Origin: Paractinoplanes lichenicola
GTDB taxonomy: Bacteria; Actinomycetota; Actinomycetes; Mycobacteriales; Micromonosporaceae
Direction of reading: 5' to 3'
Assembly: GCF_016785085.1 (NCBI RefSeq)
Contig: NZ_JAENHO010000003.1
Location: forward strand, 186,001-250,000
DNA length: 64,000 nucleotides
Shown: piece by piece, positions 52,671 through 62,574 of the stretch
Layout of the letters: every line of letters starts with the position of its first letter
Position numbering within the stretch: the stretch's first letter is position 1
The notes under the pieces: generated by a model
Told to the model about the DNA's origin: nothing
The model's database searches: none
What the model saw: the letters and a program-made list of their open reading frames with translations, nothing else
Translations under genes and position numbers: made by a program

Positions 52671-53939
52671 GTGGCAGAATGGCCGACCCCGCGGCGCATC
52701 GCCACCCTCTCGGTTCACACGTCCCCGCTCGAGCAGCCGGGCACCGGCGACGCCGGCGGCATGAACGTGTACATCGTCGAGGTGTCGAAGCGGCTCGCCC
52801 GCCTCGGCGTCGAGGTCGAGATCTTCACCCGCGCCACCCACAGCGAGCTTCCCCCCGTCGTCGAGATGGCCCCCGGCGTCACCGTCCGGCATGTCACCTC
52901 GGGCCCCTTCGAGGGGCTGTCGAAGGAGGAGCTGCCCGCCCAGCTCTGCGCGTTCACCAATGGCGTGCTGCGGGCCGAGGCGGCCCACCCGCCGGGCCGG
53001 TACGACCTGATCCACTCGCACTACTGGCTCTCGGGCCAGGTCGGCTGGCTGGCCCGGGAGCGCTGGGGCGTGCCGCACGTGCACACCGCGCACACCCTGG
53101 CCAAGGTCAAGAACAGGCTGATCGCCGCCGGTGACCGCCCCGAGCCCAAGGCCCGGGTGATCGGGGAGGAGCAGGTGATCGCCGAGTCCGACCGGCTGGT
53201 CGCGAACACCCGGTTCGAGGCGCAGGATCTGGTCGCCTACTACGACGCCGACCCCGCCCGCACCACGGTCGTGCAGCCCGGCGTCGATCTCGGCCGCTTC
53301 TGCCCCGGCCCGGCCGATCGGGCCCGGTTCGGGCTGCCCGAGCGGGGCAAGGTGATCGCCTTCGTCGGCCGGATCCAGCCGCTCAAGGCGCCCGACGTGC
53401 TGATCTCGGCGCTGGCCGGCATGCGCGGCACCGACACCAGGCTGGTCATCTGCGGCGGCCCGAGCGGCACCGGGCTCGACCGGCCGAGCGCGCTGATCGA
53501 GCTGGCCGCCTCGCTCGGGCTCAGCGATCAGGTCGTCTTCCTGCCCCCGCAGAACGGCGCCGGGCTGGCCGCCCTCTATCGCAGCGCCGACGTGGTCGCC
53601 GTGCCGTCCTACAACGAGTCGTTCGGGCTGGTCGCGCTCGAGGCGCAGGCCTGCGGCACCCCGGTGGTGGCGGCCGCGGTCGGTGGCCTGGTGACCGCCG
53701 TCCGCCACGGGCTGAGCGGCCTGCTCGTCGACGGGCACGATCCGCAGGAGTGGGCCCGCGTGCTCGACGAGTTGCTGGCGGCCCCGCGCGAGCTCCGGCG
53801 GCTGGCGGCCGGGGCGGTCGCGCACGCCGCCGACTTCTCCTGGGACCGTACGGCCGAGGGGTTGCTTGCCGTCTACCGTGGGGCGGTGACGGAGCATCGC
53901 GCCCTGATCGCGAAGCGCCTGGAGGCGTACGCATGGTGA
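52671..53939 (+). CDS. mshA: D-inositol-3-phosphate glycosyltransferase MshA
   Basis: A 422-residue GT4 enzyme that makes GlcNAc-inositol-phosphate, the first step of mycothiol synthesis. [20 protein letters not shown] (16-35) is the MshA N-terminal signature; HSHYWLSG and E-x7-E in [13 protein letters not shown] complete the GT4 sites. GTG 52671 has AGGAGGATG upstream. ybjN overlaps the 3' end. It supports an actinomycete source. Confidence 0.95.
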   Translation: MAEWPTPRRIATLSVHTSPLEQPGTGDAGGMNVYIVEVSKRLARLGVEVEIFTRATHSELPPVVEMAPGVTVRHVTSGPFEGLSKEELPAQLCAFTNGVLRAEAAHPPGRYDLIHSHYWLSGQVGWLARERWGVPHVHTAHTLAKVKNRLIAAGDRPEPKARVIGEEQVIAESDRLVANTRFEAQDLVAYYDADPARTTVVQPGVDLGRFCPGPADRARFGLPERGKVIAFVGRIQPLKAPDVLISALAGMRGTDTRLVICGGPSGTGLDRPSALIELAASLGLSDQVVFLPPQNGAGLAALYRSADVVAVPSYNESFGLVALEAQACGTPVVAAAVGGLVTAVRHGLSGLLVDGHDPQEWARVLDELLAAPRELRRLAAGAVAHAADFSWDRTAEGLLAVYRGAVTEHRALIAKRLEAYAW

Positions 53940-54421
53940 CCGACCTGATCGAGAAGGTGCTGACCGACCGCGAGCTCGAGTGGGAGACCACCGGGCCCGG
54001 GGCCTATGTCGTCACGCTGCCCGGCACGCACAAGCTCAAGACCGCGGTCAACCTGATCGTCGGCGAGCACGCCATGCGCATCGAGGCGTTCGTCATGCGC
54101 CGGCCCGACGAGCGGCACGAGGAGCTCTGGGCGTGGCTGCTGCGAAAGAACGCCCGCATGTACGGCGTCTCGTTCTCGATCGACGCGGTCGGTGACGTCT
54201 ATCTCACGGGGCGGGTGGCGCTGGGCGGCCTCGACGAGGACGAACTCGATCGTCTGCTCGGGTCGGTGCTCACGTACGCCGACGAGTCGTTCGACACGAT
54301 GCTCGAGATCGGCTTCGGCACGTCGATCCGCCGCGAGTGGGAATGGCGGGTCAAACGCGGCGAATCGCTGGCCAACCTGCAGGCCTTCAAACACCTCGCG
54401 CCGACCGAGGACGAAGCCTGA
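53933..54421 (+). CDS. YbjN-domain protein
   Basis: A 162-residue protein with a type III chaperone-like YbjN fold ([28 protein letters not shown] and [16 protein letters not shown]). It commonly follows mshA in actinomycetes; function unproven. ATG 53933 overlaps the mshA stop by seven bases and has GGAGG upstream. Confidence 0.88.
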   Translation: MVTDLIEKVLTDRELEWETTGPGAYVVTLPGTHKLKTAVNLIVGEHAMRIEAFVMRRPDERHEELWAWLLRKNARMYGVSFSIDAVGDVYLTGRVALGGLDEDELDRLLGSVLTYADESFDTMLEIGFGTSIRREWEWRVKRGESLANLQAFKHLAPTEDEA

Positions 54422-54432
54422 CCGTCCTTTTT
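54409..54432 (+). terminator. Terminator overlapping the ybjN stop
   Basis: A 5-bp stem GGACG (54409-54413) with CGTCC (54423-54427) then TTTTT. It ends the mshA-ybjN unit, so the RNA candidate downstream needs its own promoter. Confidence 0.6.
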
Positions 54433-54534
54433 GGGTAGGTTCAGCGGTGGGCCGGATGTGGGACAGGTCATCCGCCGATCGGCCAATTGTCGATGACTGT
54501 GATGGTGCAGACAGATGGCGGACAGCCAGTTGGC

Positions 54535-54563
54535 TTGTCTGCCTTGACTGCCCCAACTAGCGT
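54535..54563 (+). promoter_or_regulatory. Candidate housekeeping promoter for the structured RNA
   Basis: TTGTCT (54535-54540), 17-bp spacer, TAGCGT (54558-54563). The predicted start near 54570 coincides with the first base-paired helix. Confidence 0.45.
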
Positions 54564-54569
54564 AATCAA

Positions 54570-54768
54570 TGGACGTCGGACCGTTAGTTCGGGGAACTGG
54601 TTGATCGGAGACGATCGCCGCGGCCGACGTTTGGGGACGGGTGGCATATGCCGTTGGGGGACGGCGCGACCCGAGACCGGCGGTTAGTGCGGGCGACGCC
54701 TATGGGGATGGGCGTCGTCCGCCGCCGCCGGTGCCAAGCAAAGACGGCCTGACCGGGCCGTCCTTTTT
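54570..54768 (+). ncRNA. Candidate structured small RNA with GGA-containing hairpins
   Basis: About 200 nt without a credible ORF. Helix P1 (54573-54579 with 54624-54630) encloses P2 (54586-54590 with 54594-54598, flanked by a second 3-bp helix) and P3 (54603-54607 with 54612-54616, GAGA tetraloop). Then comes a hairpin at 54651-54664 with loop TGGGGG, a 12-bp hairpin at 54689-54722 with loop TATGGGGATG, and a terminator. It could be an independent sRNA, perhaps a CsrA-binding RNA, or a leader of the GNAT gene. Confidence 0.5.
54743..54768 (+). terminator. Rho-independent terminator before GNAT gene
   Basis: A 7-bp stem (54743-54749 with 54756-54762) followed by CTTTTT, 17 bp before the GNAT start. 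It is the 3' end of the structured RNA or an attenuator for the GNAT gene. Confidence 0.75.
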
Positions 54769-54784
54769 CCGTTAGGGGCGGGCG

Positions 54785-55279
54785 ATGCCTGAGCTGCAGC
54801 TGCTCCGAGCCGGTCATGCGCCCGCGGTCCTGGCCTTCGAGCTGGACAACCGGGCCTACTTCGCGGCTTCGGTCTCCGACCGCGGCGACGACTATTTCGA
54901 CGAGTTCACCGAGCGGCTGCACGCGTTGCTGGCCGAGCAGCAGGCCGGGGTGTGCGCCTTCTACGTGCTGGTCGACGAGCACGACGCGGTGGTCGGCCGG
55001 TTCAACCTGTATGACATCGAGAACCACTCCGCCGACCTGGGTTATCGGGTCGCCCAGCAGGTTTCCGGTCGTGGCCTGGCGACCGCGACCGTCCGGGAGT
55101 TGTGTGGCCTGGCGCCGGCCGAGCACGGGTTGCGCACACTGCGCGCCGCCTCCGCCCACGAGAACGTAGCGTCTCAGAAGGTGCTGACCAGGGCCGGTTT
55201 CCGCCCCGTCGGCCCGGCCGCCCCGGCTGATCTGGGCGGCAAGCCGGGCACGTGGTTCCAGCGCGACCTGCTGCCCTGA
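54785..55279 (+). CDS. GNAT family N-acetyltransferase
   Basis: A 164-residue acetyltransferase of the RimJ/RimL type: LGYRVAQQVSGRGLATATVRELCGLA contains the acetyl-CoA-binding Q/R-x2-G-x-G/A pattern, and ENVASQKVLTRAGF is the last conserved block. It may acetylate a protein N-terminus or small amine; substrate unknown. ATG 54785 follows AGGGGCGGGCG. Confidence 0.88.
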   Translation: MPELQLLRAGHAPAVLAFELDNRAYFAASVSDRGDDYFDEFTERLHALLAEQQAGVCAFYVLVDEHDAVVGRFNLYDIENHSADLGYRVAQQVSGRGLATATVRELCGLAPAEHGLRTLRAASAHENVASQKVLTRAGFRPVGPAAPADLGGKPGTWFQRDLLP

Positions 55280-55319
55280 GAGACGACGCCACCTGCCGCC
55301 CCGGAAAACGCGGGAGCGG

Positions 55320-56537
55320 TCAGTGCAGGTCCGCGGTCGCCGATGTTTCGGCCCGGATGGCGGTCACCCGGCGTTCCCGCGGCGGCCCCGCCAGCAGATG
55401 CAGGCCGGCGGCGAGCGCCCCCAGCGCCCCCACGGCGAGCCAGTGCCCGTCGCCCAGGAATTGCAGGCCGGCGCCGCCCAGCGCGGGGGCCAGGAACGAC
55501 GCCGCCGGGAAGGTCAGGAAGAACACCGCCTGGTAGCGGCCCCGCAGCGCCAAGGGGGCCAGCTCTGAGTTGATCTCGGCGTTGGGCGGTGCGGCCAGCA
55601 TGCTGCCGACGGTCCAGATCACCACGGCCAGCAGATAGACGGCGAGGTGGTCGGCCACGACCAGCAGGGCGAAGCCGAGGCCGTCGACGAGCAGGGCCAG
55701 CGCGAGCACCCGGTGTTTGCGGCGGCCGTCGATCAGCCGGGGTACGAAAAGCTGCCCGAGCACGATCAGCGCCCCGCCCAGGGCGACCACCGAGCCGTAC
55801 GCGGAGGGCGACAACCCGTCGGCCTGCATGGCCAGCGGGACGATGGTCTGGCTCTGGGTGTAGATCAGTGCCTGGATGAGGGTCAGCGCCACGAAGACCA
55901 GGAAGATCCGGTCTCGCAGGACGGTGCCGAGCCCGGCCCGGCTGGTGGTGACCGGGTGGCGCAGGGTTTCCGGCACCTTCCAAGCGATCAGCAGACCGGT
56001 GATCAGGGTGCACGCCGCGTCGATCAGGAACAGGCCCAGATAGCTCCACTGGGCGAGCAGCCCGGCCAGCAGCGAGGCCCCGGCCAGCCCCAGGTTGAGC
56101 GCCCAGAACTGCAGGTTGAAGGCGCGCGAGCGCTTCTCGGCGGGGGTCACGTCGATGATCGCGGCCACGAACGCGGGGCTTGCCATCGATTGGGCCACCC
56201 CGAGCAGCGTGCAGAGCGCCGCGATCACCATCAGCTCGCTGCTCAGGGCCAGCGCGAACAGTGCCGCGACAGTGGCGAAATGCGAGGTCAGCAGGGTGCG
56301 GCGGCGGCCCCAGCGGTCGGTCAGCACGCCCCCGGCCAGGGTTCCGGCCAAACCCCCGATCCCGTACGTCCCCACGATGAGTCCCGCCTGCGCGGTCCCG
56401 GCGCCGCGCTGCGAGGTCAGGTAGAGCGAGAGGAACAGGATCGCGAAGCCGCCGACCTTGTTGATCAGCAGGCCGGTCCAGAGATACCAGTACGTGGCGG
56501 ACAACCCGCCGGCCGTGTCACGCAGCCATGCCCGCAC
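55320..56537 (-). CDS. MFS drug-exporter-type transporter
   Basis: A 405-residue, 12-helix major facilitator. The loop 2-3 motif GGVLTDRWGRRRTLL is the MFS signature, with a PxxKRSRAF-like region after helix 4. Substrate unknown. It is a paralogue of the adjacent transporter (shared start ending YWYLW/FWLLWxGTLINRxG) and follows it by 26 bp, so the two probably form one operon. Confidence 0.88.
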   Translation of the reverse strand: MRAWLRDTAGGLSATYWYLWTGLLINKVGGFAILFLSLYLTSQRGAGTAQAGLIVGTYGIGGLAGTLAGGVLTDRWGRRRTLLTSHFATVAALFALALSSELMVIAALCTLLGVAQSMASPAFVAAIIDVTPAEKRSRAFNLQFWALNLGLAGASLLAGLLAQWSYLGLFLIDAACTLITGLLIAWKVPETLRHPVTTSRAGLGTVLRDRIFLVFVALTLIQALIYTQSQTIVPLAMQADGLSPSAYGSVVALGGALIVLGQLFVPRLIDGRRKHRVLALALLVDGLGFALLVVADHLAVYLLAVVIWTVGSMLAAPPNAEINSELAPLALRGRYQAVFFLTFPAASFLAPALGGAGLQFLGDGHWLAVGALGALAAGLHLLAGPPRERRVTAIRAETSATADLH

Positions 56538-56563
56538 CGGAGCTCCCGCAATAGGTAACCGTC

Positions 56564-57898
56564 TTAACTGATACGGACGTTACCGCGAGGGAGTTCGGTC
56601 GGCGCGTCGGCCACCGGCTCGGCGACCGCCGGCACCGGCGCGGGCGGCTCGAAGCCCGGCTCGGGACCCGAGCCGGAAATTGGAACCGGCGCGAGCTGCC
56701 GCATGCGGCGCTGCCGGCTCGGCCCGGACACCAGATGCCCCACCGCGACCAGCGCGCACACGACGAAGCAGCCGAGCCAGAGGGCCGTGTTGCCCAGATG
56801 CTCCTGGGTCAGGCCGCCCACCACGGGGGCCAGGGCCGTGCCGGCCGACCAGCTCAGCGAGTTGAGCCCCTGATAGCGGCCGCGCATCGAGGCCGGGGAG
56901 AGCGCGGCGACAGTGGTCGCGTTGCTGGGCGACTGGATCATCTCGCCGAGCGTCCAGATCACCACGCTGAGCGCGAAGAACCACGACGCGTGCGCGAAAG
57001 CGGTGAGCCCGAAGCCCACGCCGATGATCAGCGAGCCCAGCGCGAGCACCCGGGCCGGCTCGCGGCCGCCGATCAGCCGGGGCACGAAGAGCTGCCCGAG
57101 CACGATGAGCACGCCGTTGACGGCGATCACCCAGCCGTACGTCGCCGCCGACAAGCCCTCGGCCGTCATGGCGATCGGCAGCGTCGACATGTGTTGCATC
57201 ATCACCGCGATGCCGCCCAGCGAGACCAGCAGATAGGCCATGAAGACGCGGTCGCCGAGCACGGCGAGCATGCCGCCGGAGTCGCGCGGACGGCGCTCGC
57301 CCGCAGAGCCCTGGGAAAGCGGCCTGGTCTCGCGAACGAAGATCAGGCAGATCAGCGCGGTGACCAGCGTCGTGCCCGCGTCGACCACGAAGAGCAGCAG
57401 GTAGTCGACCTTGGCGGCGAGCCCGGCGCCGACCGCGGAGAGCGCGAAGCCCAGGTTGATGGCCCAGTAGTTGAGCGAGAAGGCCCGCACCCGGTCACGC
57501 TCGGGCACGATGTCGACCATCATCGCCGAGAAGGCCGGCCGGACCGCCTCGGTGAACAGGCCGAGCGCGAAGGTCGCCACGAGGATCTGGGCGTAGTGCT
57601 GCGCGAAGCCGAGCGTGAGCATGAGCGAGGCCGCGCCGAACTGGGCGGTCAGCATCGTCGGCTTGCGGCCCCAGCGGTCGGCCAGCACCCCGCCCAGCGT
57701 CGTGCCGAGCGCGCCGCCGACCCCGTAGAGGCCGATGACCAGGCCCGCCTGGCTCTGCGAGAAGTGCCGGTCGGCGGTCAGATAGATGGCCAGGAAGATC
57801 ACCACGAACGCGCCCAGGCGGTTGATCAGCGTGCCCGCCCAGAGCAGCCAGAACTGCCTCGGCAGGCCACCCACGGCTTGATCGAACCAACCCCGCAC
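56564..57898 (-). CDS. MFS drug-exporter-type transporter
   Basis: A 444-residue, 12-helix major facilitator with [15 protein letters not shown] in loop 2-3 and [20 protein letters not shown] after helix 4. The Pro/Glu-rich C-terminal tail (about 400-444) is cytoplasmic. GTG 57898 is chosen because GGGGGAACGAC lies upstream; the in-frame extension to 57970 is implausible. Confidence 0.88.
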   Translation of the reverse strand: MRGWFDQAVGGLPRQFWLLWAGTLINRLGAFVVIFLAIYLTADRHFSQSQAGLVIGLYGVGGALGTTLGGVLADRWGRKPTMLTAQFGAASLMLTLGFAQHYAQILVATFALGLFTEAVRPAFSAMMVDIVPERDRVRAFSLNYWAINLGFALSAVGAGLAAKVDYLLLFVVDAGTTLVTALICLIFVRETRPLSQGSAGERRPRDSGGMLAVLGDRVFMAYLLVSLGGIAVMMQHMSTLPIAMTAEGLSAATYGWVIAVNGVLIVLGQLFVPRLIGGREPARVLALGSLIIGVGFGLTAFAHASWFFALSVVIWTLGEMIQSPSNATTVAALSPASMRGRYQGLNSLSWSAGTALAPVVGGLTQEHLGNTALWLGCFVVCALVAVGHLVSGPSRQRRMRQLAPVPISGSGPEPGFEPPAPVPAVAEPVADAPTELPRGNVRIS

Positions 57899-58032
57899 GT
57901 CGTTCCCCCGTAAGTAGCGCCGAGCCTTTATTCCCTTACAACCTAGGACCCGCCGCAACCGGGTTTCCATGTGGTGGTCACCACTTGAGGGTCCGCGCCC
58001 GCCGTTCAGGCGCCTGCGGCAGGATGGGGGGC

Positions 58033-58779
58033 ATGACAGGGACTTTGGTGCTGCTGCGACACGGCAACAGCGAGTGGAACGCCAAGAACCTCTTCACCGG
58101 CTGGGTCGACGTCGACCTCGACGCCAAGGGGGAGGCCGAGGCCCGCCGCGGTGGCGAGCTGCTGAAGGAGAGCGGCGTGCTGCCGGACGTGGTGCACACC
58201 AGCGTCCTGCGCCGCGCCATCCGGACGAGCGAGATCGCCCTGCACATCACCGACCGCCACTGGATCCCGGTGAAGCGGTCGTGGCGGCTCAACGAGCGTC
58301 ACTACGGCGCCCTGCAGGGCAAGGACAAGAAGCAGACCCTCGAGACGTACGGCGAGGAGCAGTTCATGCTCTGGCGCCGGTCCTACGACGTGCCGCCGCC
58401 GCCGATCGAGGCCGGCTCGGAGTTCGCCCAGTTCGACGACCCGCGCTACGCGCTGCTCCCGCCCGAGGCCAAGCCGAAGGCCGAGTGCCTCAAGGACGTG
58501 CTGGTGCGGGCCCTGCCCTACTGGTACGACGAGATCGTGCCGGACCTGCGGGCGGGCAAGACGGTGCTGGTCGCCGCGCACGGCAACTCGCTGCGCGCCT
58601 TCGTGAAGCACCTCGACAGCATCTCCGACGAGGCGATCTCGAAGCTGAACATCCCGACCGGCATCCCGCTGCGCTACGACCTCGACGACGACCTGCGCCC
58701 GCTCAAGCCGGGCGGCGAATACCTCGACCCCGAGGCGGCGAAGGAAGCGGCGGCCGCGGTCGCCAACCAGGGCCGCTAG
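58033..58779 (+). CDS. gpmA: 2,3-bisphosphoglycerate-dependent phosphoglycerate mutase
   Basis: A 248-residue glycolytic enzyme interconverting 3- and 2-phosphoglycerate. H10 in [10 protein letters not shown] is phosphorylated; further active-site residues are in [21 protein letters not shown] and [13 protein letters not shown] 58033 follows AGGATGGGGGG. It ends at a strong terminator shared with phoU. Confidence 0.95.
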   Translation: MTGTLVLLRHGNSEWNAKNLFTGWVDVDLDAKGEAEARRGGELLKESGVLPDVVHTSVLRRAIRTSEIALHITDRHWIPVKRSWRLNERHYGALQGKDKKQTLETYGEEQFMLWRRSYDVPPPPIEAGSEFAQFDDPRYALLPPEAKPKAECLKDVLVRALPYWYDEIVPDLRAGKTVLVAAHGNSLRAFVKHLDSISDEAISKLNIPTGIPLRYDLDDDLRPLKPGGEYLDPEAAKEAAAAVANQGR

Positions 58780-58798
58780 AAAAGACGGCACACAGCAA

Positions 58799-58831
58799 GA
58801 GGCCGGGACGCCCCCGTGGCGTCCCGGCCTC
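58799..58831. terminator. Bidirectional terminator between gpmA and phoU
   Basis: A perfect 14-bp stem (58799-58812 with 58818-58831) and 5-base loop between convergent genes. Confidence 0.85.
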
Positions 58832-58855
58832 CGCGCGACCAGGCGAGCGTCAGGC

Positions 58856-59509
58856 TCAGCTCTGGTCGCCCACCGGCTCTCCGGTGATCAGGTAAACCAG
58901 CTGCTCGCCCACGTTGACGGCGTGGTCGGCGTACCGCTCGTAGAAGCGGCCCAGCAGCGCGCCGTCGATCGCGGTCTCCGCGCCGTACGGCCAGTCGTCG
59001 TCCAGCATGACCTTGAAGAGCTGGCGCTCCAGCTCGTCGATCTCGTCGTCCTGGTGCTCGAGCTTGGCCGCCAGCTCGGCGTTCGGCTTGGCCAGCAGGT
59101 TGGCGATGCTCTCGGCCATCTGGTCGGCCACCTCGGCCATGCCTTGGAAGACCGGGCGCAGCTCGGCCGGCACGGCGGGCGACGGGTGCCGCCGGGCGGC
59201 CGTCTTGGCCACGTGCTCGGCCAGGTCGCCCATCCGCTCGAGGTCGGCCGAGATGTGCAGGGCCGTGATGACCATCCGCAGGTCGGACGCGACCGGCGCC
59301 TGACGGGCGATCGTGTCGGCCACCTTGGCCTCGACCTGGCTGTTGAGCTCGTCGACCTCGTGGTCGCGCTCGATCACGGCCTGGGCCGCTTTAAGGTCGG
59401 CGGTGAGCAGGGCCTTGGTCGCCTTCCGCATCGCCTCTCGGACGGCCTCCGCCATGGTTACCATCAGGCGGCTGACCTCGTTGAGATCGGCCTGAAACTC
59501 CTCGCGCAT
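58856..59509 (-). CDS. phoU: Phosphate signalling regulator PhoU
   Basis: A 217-residue PhoU with two three-helix bundles. Metal-binding type blocks are LHISADLERMGDLAEHVAKTA and its C-terminal counterpart YERYADHAVNVGEQLVYL. ATG 59509, giving MREEFQADLNEVSRLM, matches the usual PhoU start and has GAGGAC upstream. It diverges from senX3-regX3, whose kinase it normally restrains. Confidence 0.95.
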   Translation of the reverse strand: MREEFQADLNEVSRLMVTMAEAVREAMRKATKALLTADLKAAQAVIERDHEVDELNSQVEAKVADTIARQAPVASDLRMVITALHISADLERMGDLAEHVAKTAARRHPSPAVPAELRPVFQGMAEVADQMAESIANLLAKPNAELAAKLEHQDDEIDELERQLFKVMLDDDWPYGAETAIDGALLGRFYERYADHAVNVGEQLVYLITGEPVGDQS

Positions 59510-59598
59510 GTCCTCGTCCCGGGGTTCGGTGTGGCCGTCCCATAGCGGGGGCACGACCTTGGGTTGGTCTACAAACTATGCGCGCCTGACGGCGGTCT

Positions 59599-59637
59599 CG
59601 TGAACAGCGATGAACGACGCCGGGCGCAGTGGTGAAC
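59599..59637. promoter_or_regulatory. Candidate Pho-box-like repeats between phoU and senX3
   Basis: Three TGAAC repeats at 59601, 59611 and 59633, giving GTTCA(C/T) on the minus strand. Streptomyces PhoP sites are GTTCACC repeats at about 11 bp; spacings here are 10 and 22 bp. RegX3 or PhoP could bind. Confidence 0.4.
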
Positions 59638-59709
59638 ATTATTCGACACGTGCCCGGTTTGTCCGGATCATCGTAGTAGCCAGGTAAACAATGACCCTAC
59701 GATCGCAGC

Positions 59710-60999
59710 GTGGACCTGGCGTACGGCATCCCTCTGATCCTCGCCGCGCTCGTCGTCGGCGCGGTCGGGGGCCTGGTGATCGGCCGTGCCCGCAGGTCGC
59801 CGAGGCCGGGCGAAAAGTCTGATAACCGGCCGCACGAGGGGGGACACGTCATCGACACCGACGAACCGCACACCGGCAAGCACGGCATGAAGGGGCTCGG
59901 TCGCAAGAGCCTCGACTCGCTGCGCGTCGGCGTGGTGGTTCTCGACGCCGAGGACCACCCGGTGCTGGTCAATCCGGCCGCCCGGGCGATGGGCCTGCTG
60001 CGCTCGGGCGGGGCGCCGGGCACGATCGCGGCCCACCCCATCCTGCGCACGCTGGCCGGCCAGGTGCGCCGCACGGGCGTACGGCGGGAAGTCGAGCTCG
60101 ATCTGCCCCGGGGTCGCGCCGGCGCCGCGCAGGCCCCGCTCGGCCTGCACCTGCGGGCCGTCGCCCTCAACCAGACGCACGTCGCGGTCGAGGCGGCCGA
60201 CGTCACCGAGTCGCACCGGCTGGCCCGGGTCCGCCGCGACTTCGTGGCCAACGTCAGCCACGAGCTCAAGACGCCGATCGGCGCGCTCCAGCTGCTGGCC
60301 GAGGCGCTGCTCGACGCGACCGAGCTGCCCGCGGCCGACCCGGCCGAGGCGCAAAACGAGGACCTGCTGGCCGCCCGGCGGTTCGCCGAGCGGATCCATC
60401 ACGAGTCGGCCCGGATGGGGCGCCTGGTCAGCGAGCTGCTCGAGCTGACCCGGCTGCAGGGCGCCGAGCCGCTGCCCACCCCCGAGCCGGTCGCGGTCGA
60501 CTGGGTGATCGCCGAAGTGATAGACCGCACCCGCACCACGGCGTCGGCCAAGACGATCGAGGTCGTCTACAACGGCCCCAAGGGCGCCACCGTCTACGGC
60601 AGCGACAGCCAGGTCGCCACCGCCGTGACCAACCTCGTCGAGAACGCGATCGCGTATTCCGGGGAGGACACGAAGGTCGAGCTCACCCTGCGTGAGGACG
60701 ACGACTGGGTCGAGATCGACGTGGCCGACCAGGGCATCGGCATCGCGCCGCACGACGTCGACCGCATCTTCGAGCGTTTCTACCGTGCCGATCAGGCACG
60801 ATCCCGGTCCACCGGCGGAACCGGTCTGGGCCTGGCGATCGTCAAGCACATCGCGACCAACCACGGCGGCCGGGTCAGCGTGACCAGCAGCCTGGGCGAC
60901 GGCTCGACATTCACCCTGCGCCTACCGGCGCGTCCCCCCGAAGCCCCCTTGCCGTTACCGACGGCAATTGAGATCGAGTCCGGTGCGGCCGGACGTTAG
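59710..60999 (+). CDS. senX3: Sensor histidine kinase SenX3
   Basis: A 429-residue kinase sensing phosphate status. One N-terminal membrane helix (about 5-26), a PAS-like domain (about 68-165), HisKA with H184 in NVSHELKTPIGAL, and an HATPase with NLVENAIAYS and GGTGLGLAIVKH. The start is GTG 59710. The length and single-helix layout match SenX3. regX3 lies 31 bp downstream. Confidence 0.92.
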   Translation: MDLAYGIPLILAALVVGAVGGLVIGRARRSPRPGEKSDNRPHEGGHVIDTDEPHTGKHGMKGLGRKSLDSLRVGVVVLDAEDHPVLVNPAARAMGLLRSGGAPGTIAAHPILRTLAGQVRRTGVRREVELDLPRGRAGAAQAPLGLHLRAVALNQTHVAVEAADVTESHRLARVRRDFVANVSHELKTPIGALQLLAEALLDATELPAADPAEAQNEDLLAARRFAERIHHESARMGRLVSELLELTRLQGAEPLPTPEPVAVDWVIAEVIDRTRTTASAKTIEVVYNGPKGATVYGSDSQVATAVTNLVENAIAYSGEDTKVELTLREDDDWVEIDVADQGIGIAPHDVDRIFERFYRADQARSRSTGGTGLGLAIVKHIATNHGGRVSVTSSLGDGSTFTLRLPARPPEAPLPLPTAIEIESGAAGR

Positions 61000-61030
61000 T
61001 CCCGGCAGCCGGAAGATGGAAGGAACCACA

Positions 61031-61714
61031 TTGGCCCGCGTGCTCGTGGTCGAAGATGAGGAGTCGTTCTCCGACGCCCTGTCGTACATGCTGCGCAAGG
61101 AGGGCTTCGAGGTGTCGGTCGCCCCGACCGGGACCTCGGCGCTGACGCAGTTCGACCGGACCGGTGCCGACATCGTGCTGCTCGACCTCATGCTTCCCGA
61201 GATGTCCGGCACCGAGGTGTGCCGTCAACTGCGGCAGCGCTCCGCCGTGCCGATCATCATGGTCACCGCCCGGGACAGTGAGATCGACAAGGTCGTCGGC
61301 CTGGAGATCGGCGCCGACGACTACGTGACCAAGCCGTATTCGCCGCGGGAGCTGGTCGCCCGGATCCGCGCCGTCCTGCGTCGCCAGGGCACCGAAGCCG
61401 CCGAGGTCTCGACGCCCACGCTGGCCGCCGGCCCGGTCCGGATGGACGTCGAGCGGCACGTCGTCACCGTCGACGGCGCCGGTGTGCAGCTCCCGCTCAA
61501 GGAGTTCGAGCTGCTCGAGCTGCTGCTGCGCAACGCCGGCCGGGTGCTCACCCGCGGCCAGCTGATCGACCGGGTCTGGGGCGCCGATTACGTCGGCGAC
61601 ACCAAGACCCTCGACGTCCACGTCAAGCGGCTGCGCTCCAAGGTGGAGCCCGAGCCGTCGGCGCCGCGTTACATCGTCACCGTGCGCGGCTTGGGCTACA
61701 AGTTCGAGCCTTAG
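61031..61714 (+). CDS. regX3: Response regulator RegX3
   Basis: A 227-residue OmpR-family regulator: acidic E8-D9, D52 in [12 protein letters not shown] in DYVTKPYS, then a winged helix with [24 protein letters not shown] 61031 is chosen because GGAAGGAACC precedes it; ATG 61016 is possible. With senX3 it controls phosphate-starvation genes. The stop shares bases with that of the convergent gene. Confidence 0.92.
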   Translation: MARVLVVEDEESFSDALSYMLRKEGFEVSVAPTGTSALTQFDRTGADIVLLDLMLPEMSGTEVCRQLRQRSAVPIIMVTARDSEIDKVVGLEIGADDYVTKPYSPRELVARIRAVLRRQGTEAAEVSTPTLAAGPVRMDVERHVVTVDGAGVQLPLKEFELLELLLRNAGRVLTRGQLIDRVWGADYVGDTKTLDVHVKRLRSKVEPEPSAPRYIVTVRGLGYKFEP

Positions 61715-62574
61715 GATTTCGGGGGCGCGGCGGGCTCACGTCCGCCGCGCTTCTTCGGCCCCTCGGCCGCCGCGGTCGCCGGGTGCACCGCCACCACGCC
61801 GGCCTTGAGCCGGGCGTCGCACAGCTCGGCCAATTTCCCGTACGCCGGCCGGCCGATCAGCGCGATCAGCTCGGGCGCGTACGAGATGTACATCGGGTCG
61901 CTGCCCACGTGCGCCTCGGGCGACGAGGTGCACCACCAGTCGAGGTCGTGCCCGCCCGGCCCCCAGCCCCGCCGGTCGAACTCGGCCAGCGTCGACTGCA
62001 GCACCTTCGACCCGTCCGGCCGCTTGATCCAGTCCTGCTCGCGGCGCACCGGCAGCTGCCAGCAGACATCCGGCTTGTATTCCAGCGGGTGCTTGCCGTC
62101 GCGCAGCGCCTGGGCGTGCAGCGCGCAGCCGCCACCCCCGGCGAAGTTCGCGTCGTTGAGGAACACGCACGGGCCGTCCTCGGACTGGATCGCCGTGCGC
62201 CGGGCCGGCTTGGACCCGTCGATCGTGTCGACCTCGGTGTAGTTCTTGAACCCGCGGCGGTAGTGCTGCCAGTTCTCCGGGGTCAGCTTCTGGGCGGCGG
62301 CCTTGACCCTGTTCTCGTCGTCGGCGTCGGTGAAGAACGCCCCGTGCGAACAGCAGCCGTCCTGCGCGCGCCCGGCCACGATGCCATGGCAGGCCGAGCC
62401 GAACACACAGGTCCAGCGGGACAACAACCAGGTCAGGTCGGCCCGTACGAGGTGCTTCTCGTCATCGGGGTCGAGGAACTCGATCCACTCACGAGGGAAG
62501 TCGAGGTCGACCTCGGCGGCGCGGTCAGCTGCCGCGGGGTCGAGGGTGATGCGGATCGGGGTACGGCGGCTCAC
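61711..62574 (-). CDS. Cys-rich conserved protein, possible metal binder
   Basis: A 287-residue soluble protein. Cysteines cluster as [34 protein letters not shown] and PDVCWQLPV, with nearby His. This suggests a bound metal or Fe-S cluster, loosely like YkgJ/DUF3109 proteins. I cannot assign a function. GTG 62574 is chosen because the in-frame extension beyond it overlaps the divergent isomerase gene. Its TAA overlaps the regX3 TAG. Confidence 0.75.
   Translation of the reverse strand: MSRRTPIRITLDPAAADRAAEVDLDFPREWIEFLDPDDEKHLVRADLTWLLSRWTCVFGSACHGIVAGRAQDGCCSHGAFFTDADDENRVKAAAQKLTPENWQHYRRGFKNYTEVDTIDGSKPARRTAIQSEDGPCVFLNDANFAGGGGCALHAQALRDGKHPLEYKPDVCWQLPVRREQDWIKRPDGSKVLQSTLAEFDRRGWGPGGHDLDWWCTSSPEAHVGSDPMYISYAPELIALIGRPAYGKLAELCDARLKAGVVAVHPATAAAEGPKKRGGREPAAPPKS

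Noticed and set aside
54487-54687. A 66-codon ORF
   Set aside because: No ribosome site or recognisable protein features. It crosses the helices of the candidate RNA, and its composition is not like that of neighbouring genes.
54570-54768. Minus-strand 6C-type RNA, because G-rich loops become C-rich
   Set aside because: The C runs are only 4-5 long and no U-tract terminator exists on the minus strand, whereas the plus strand has one.
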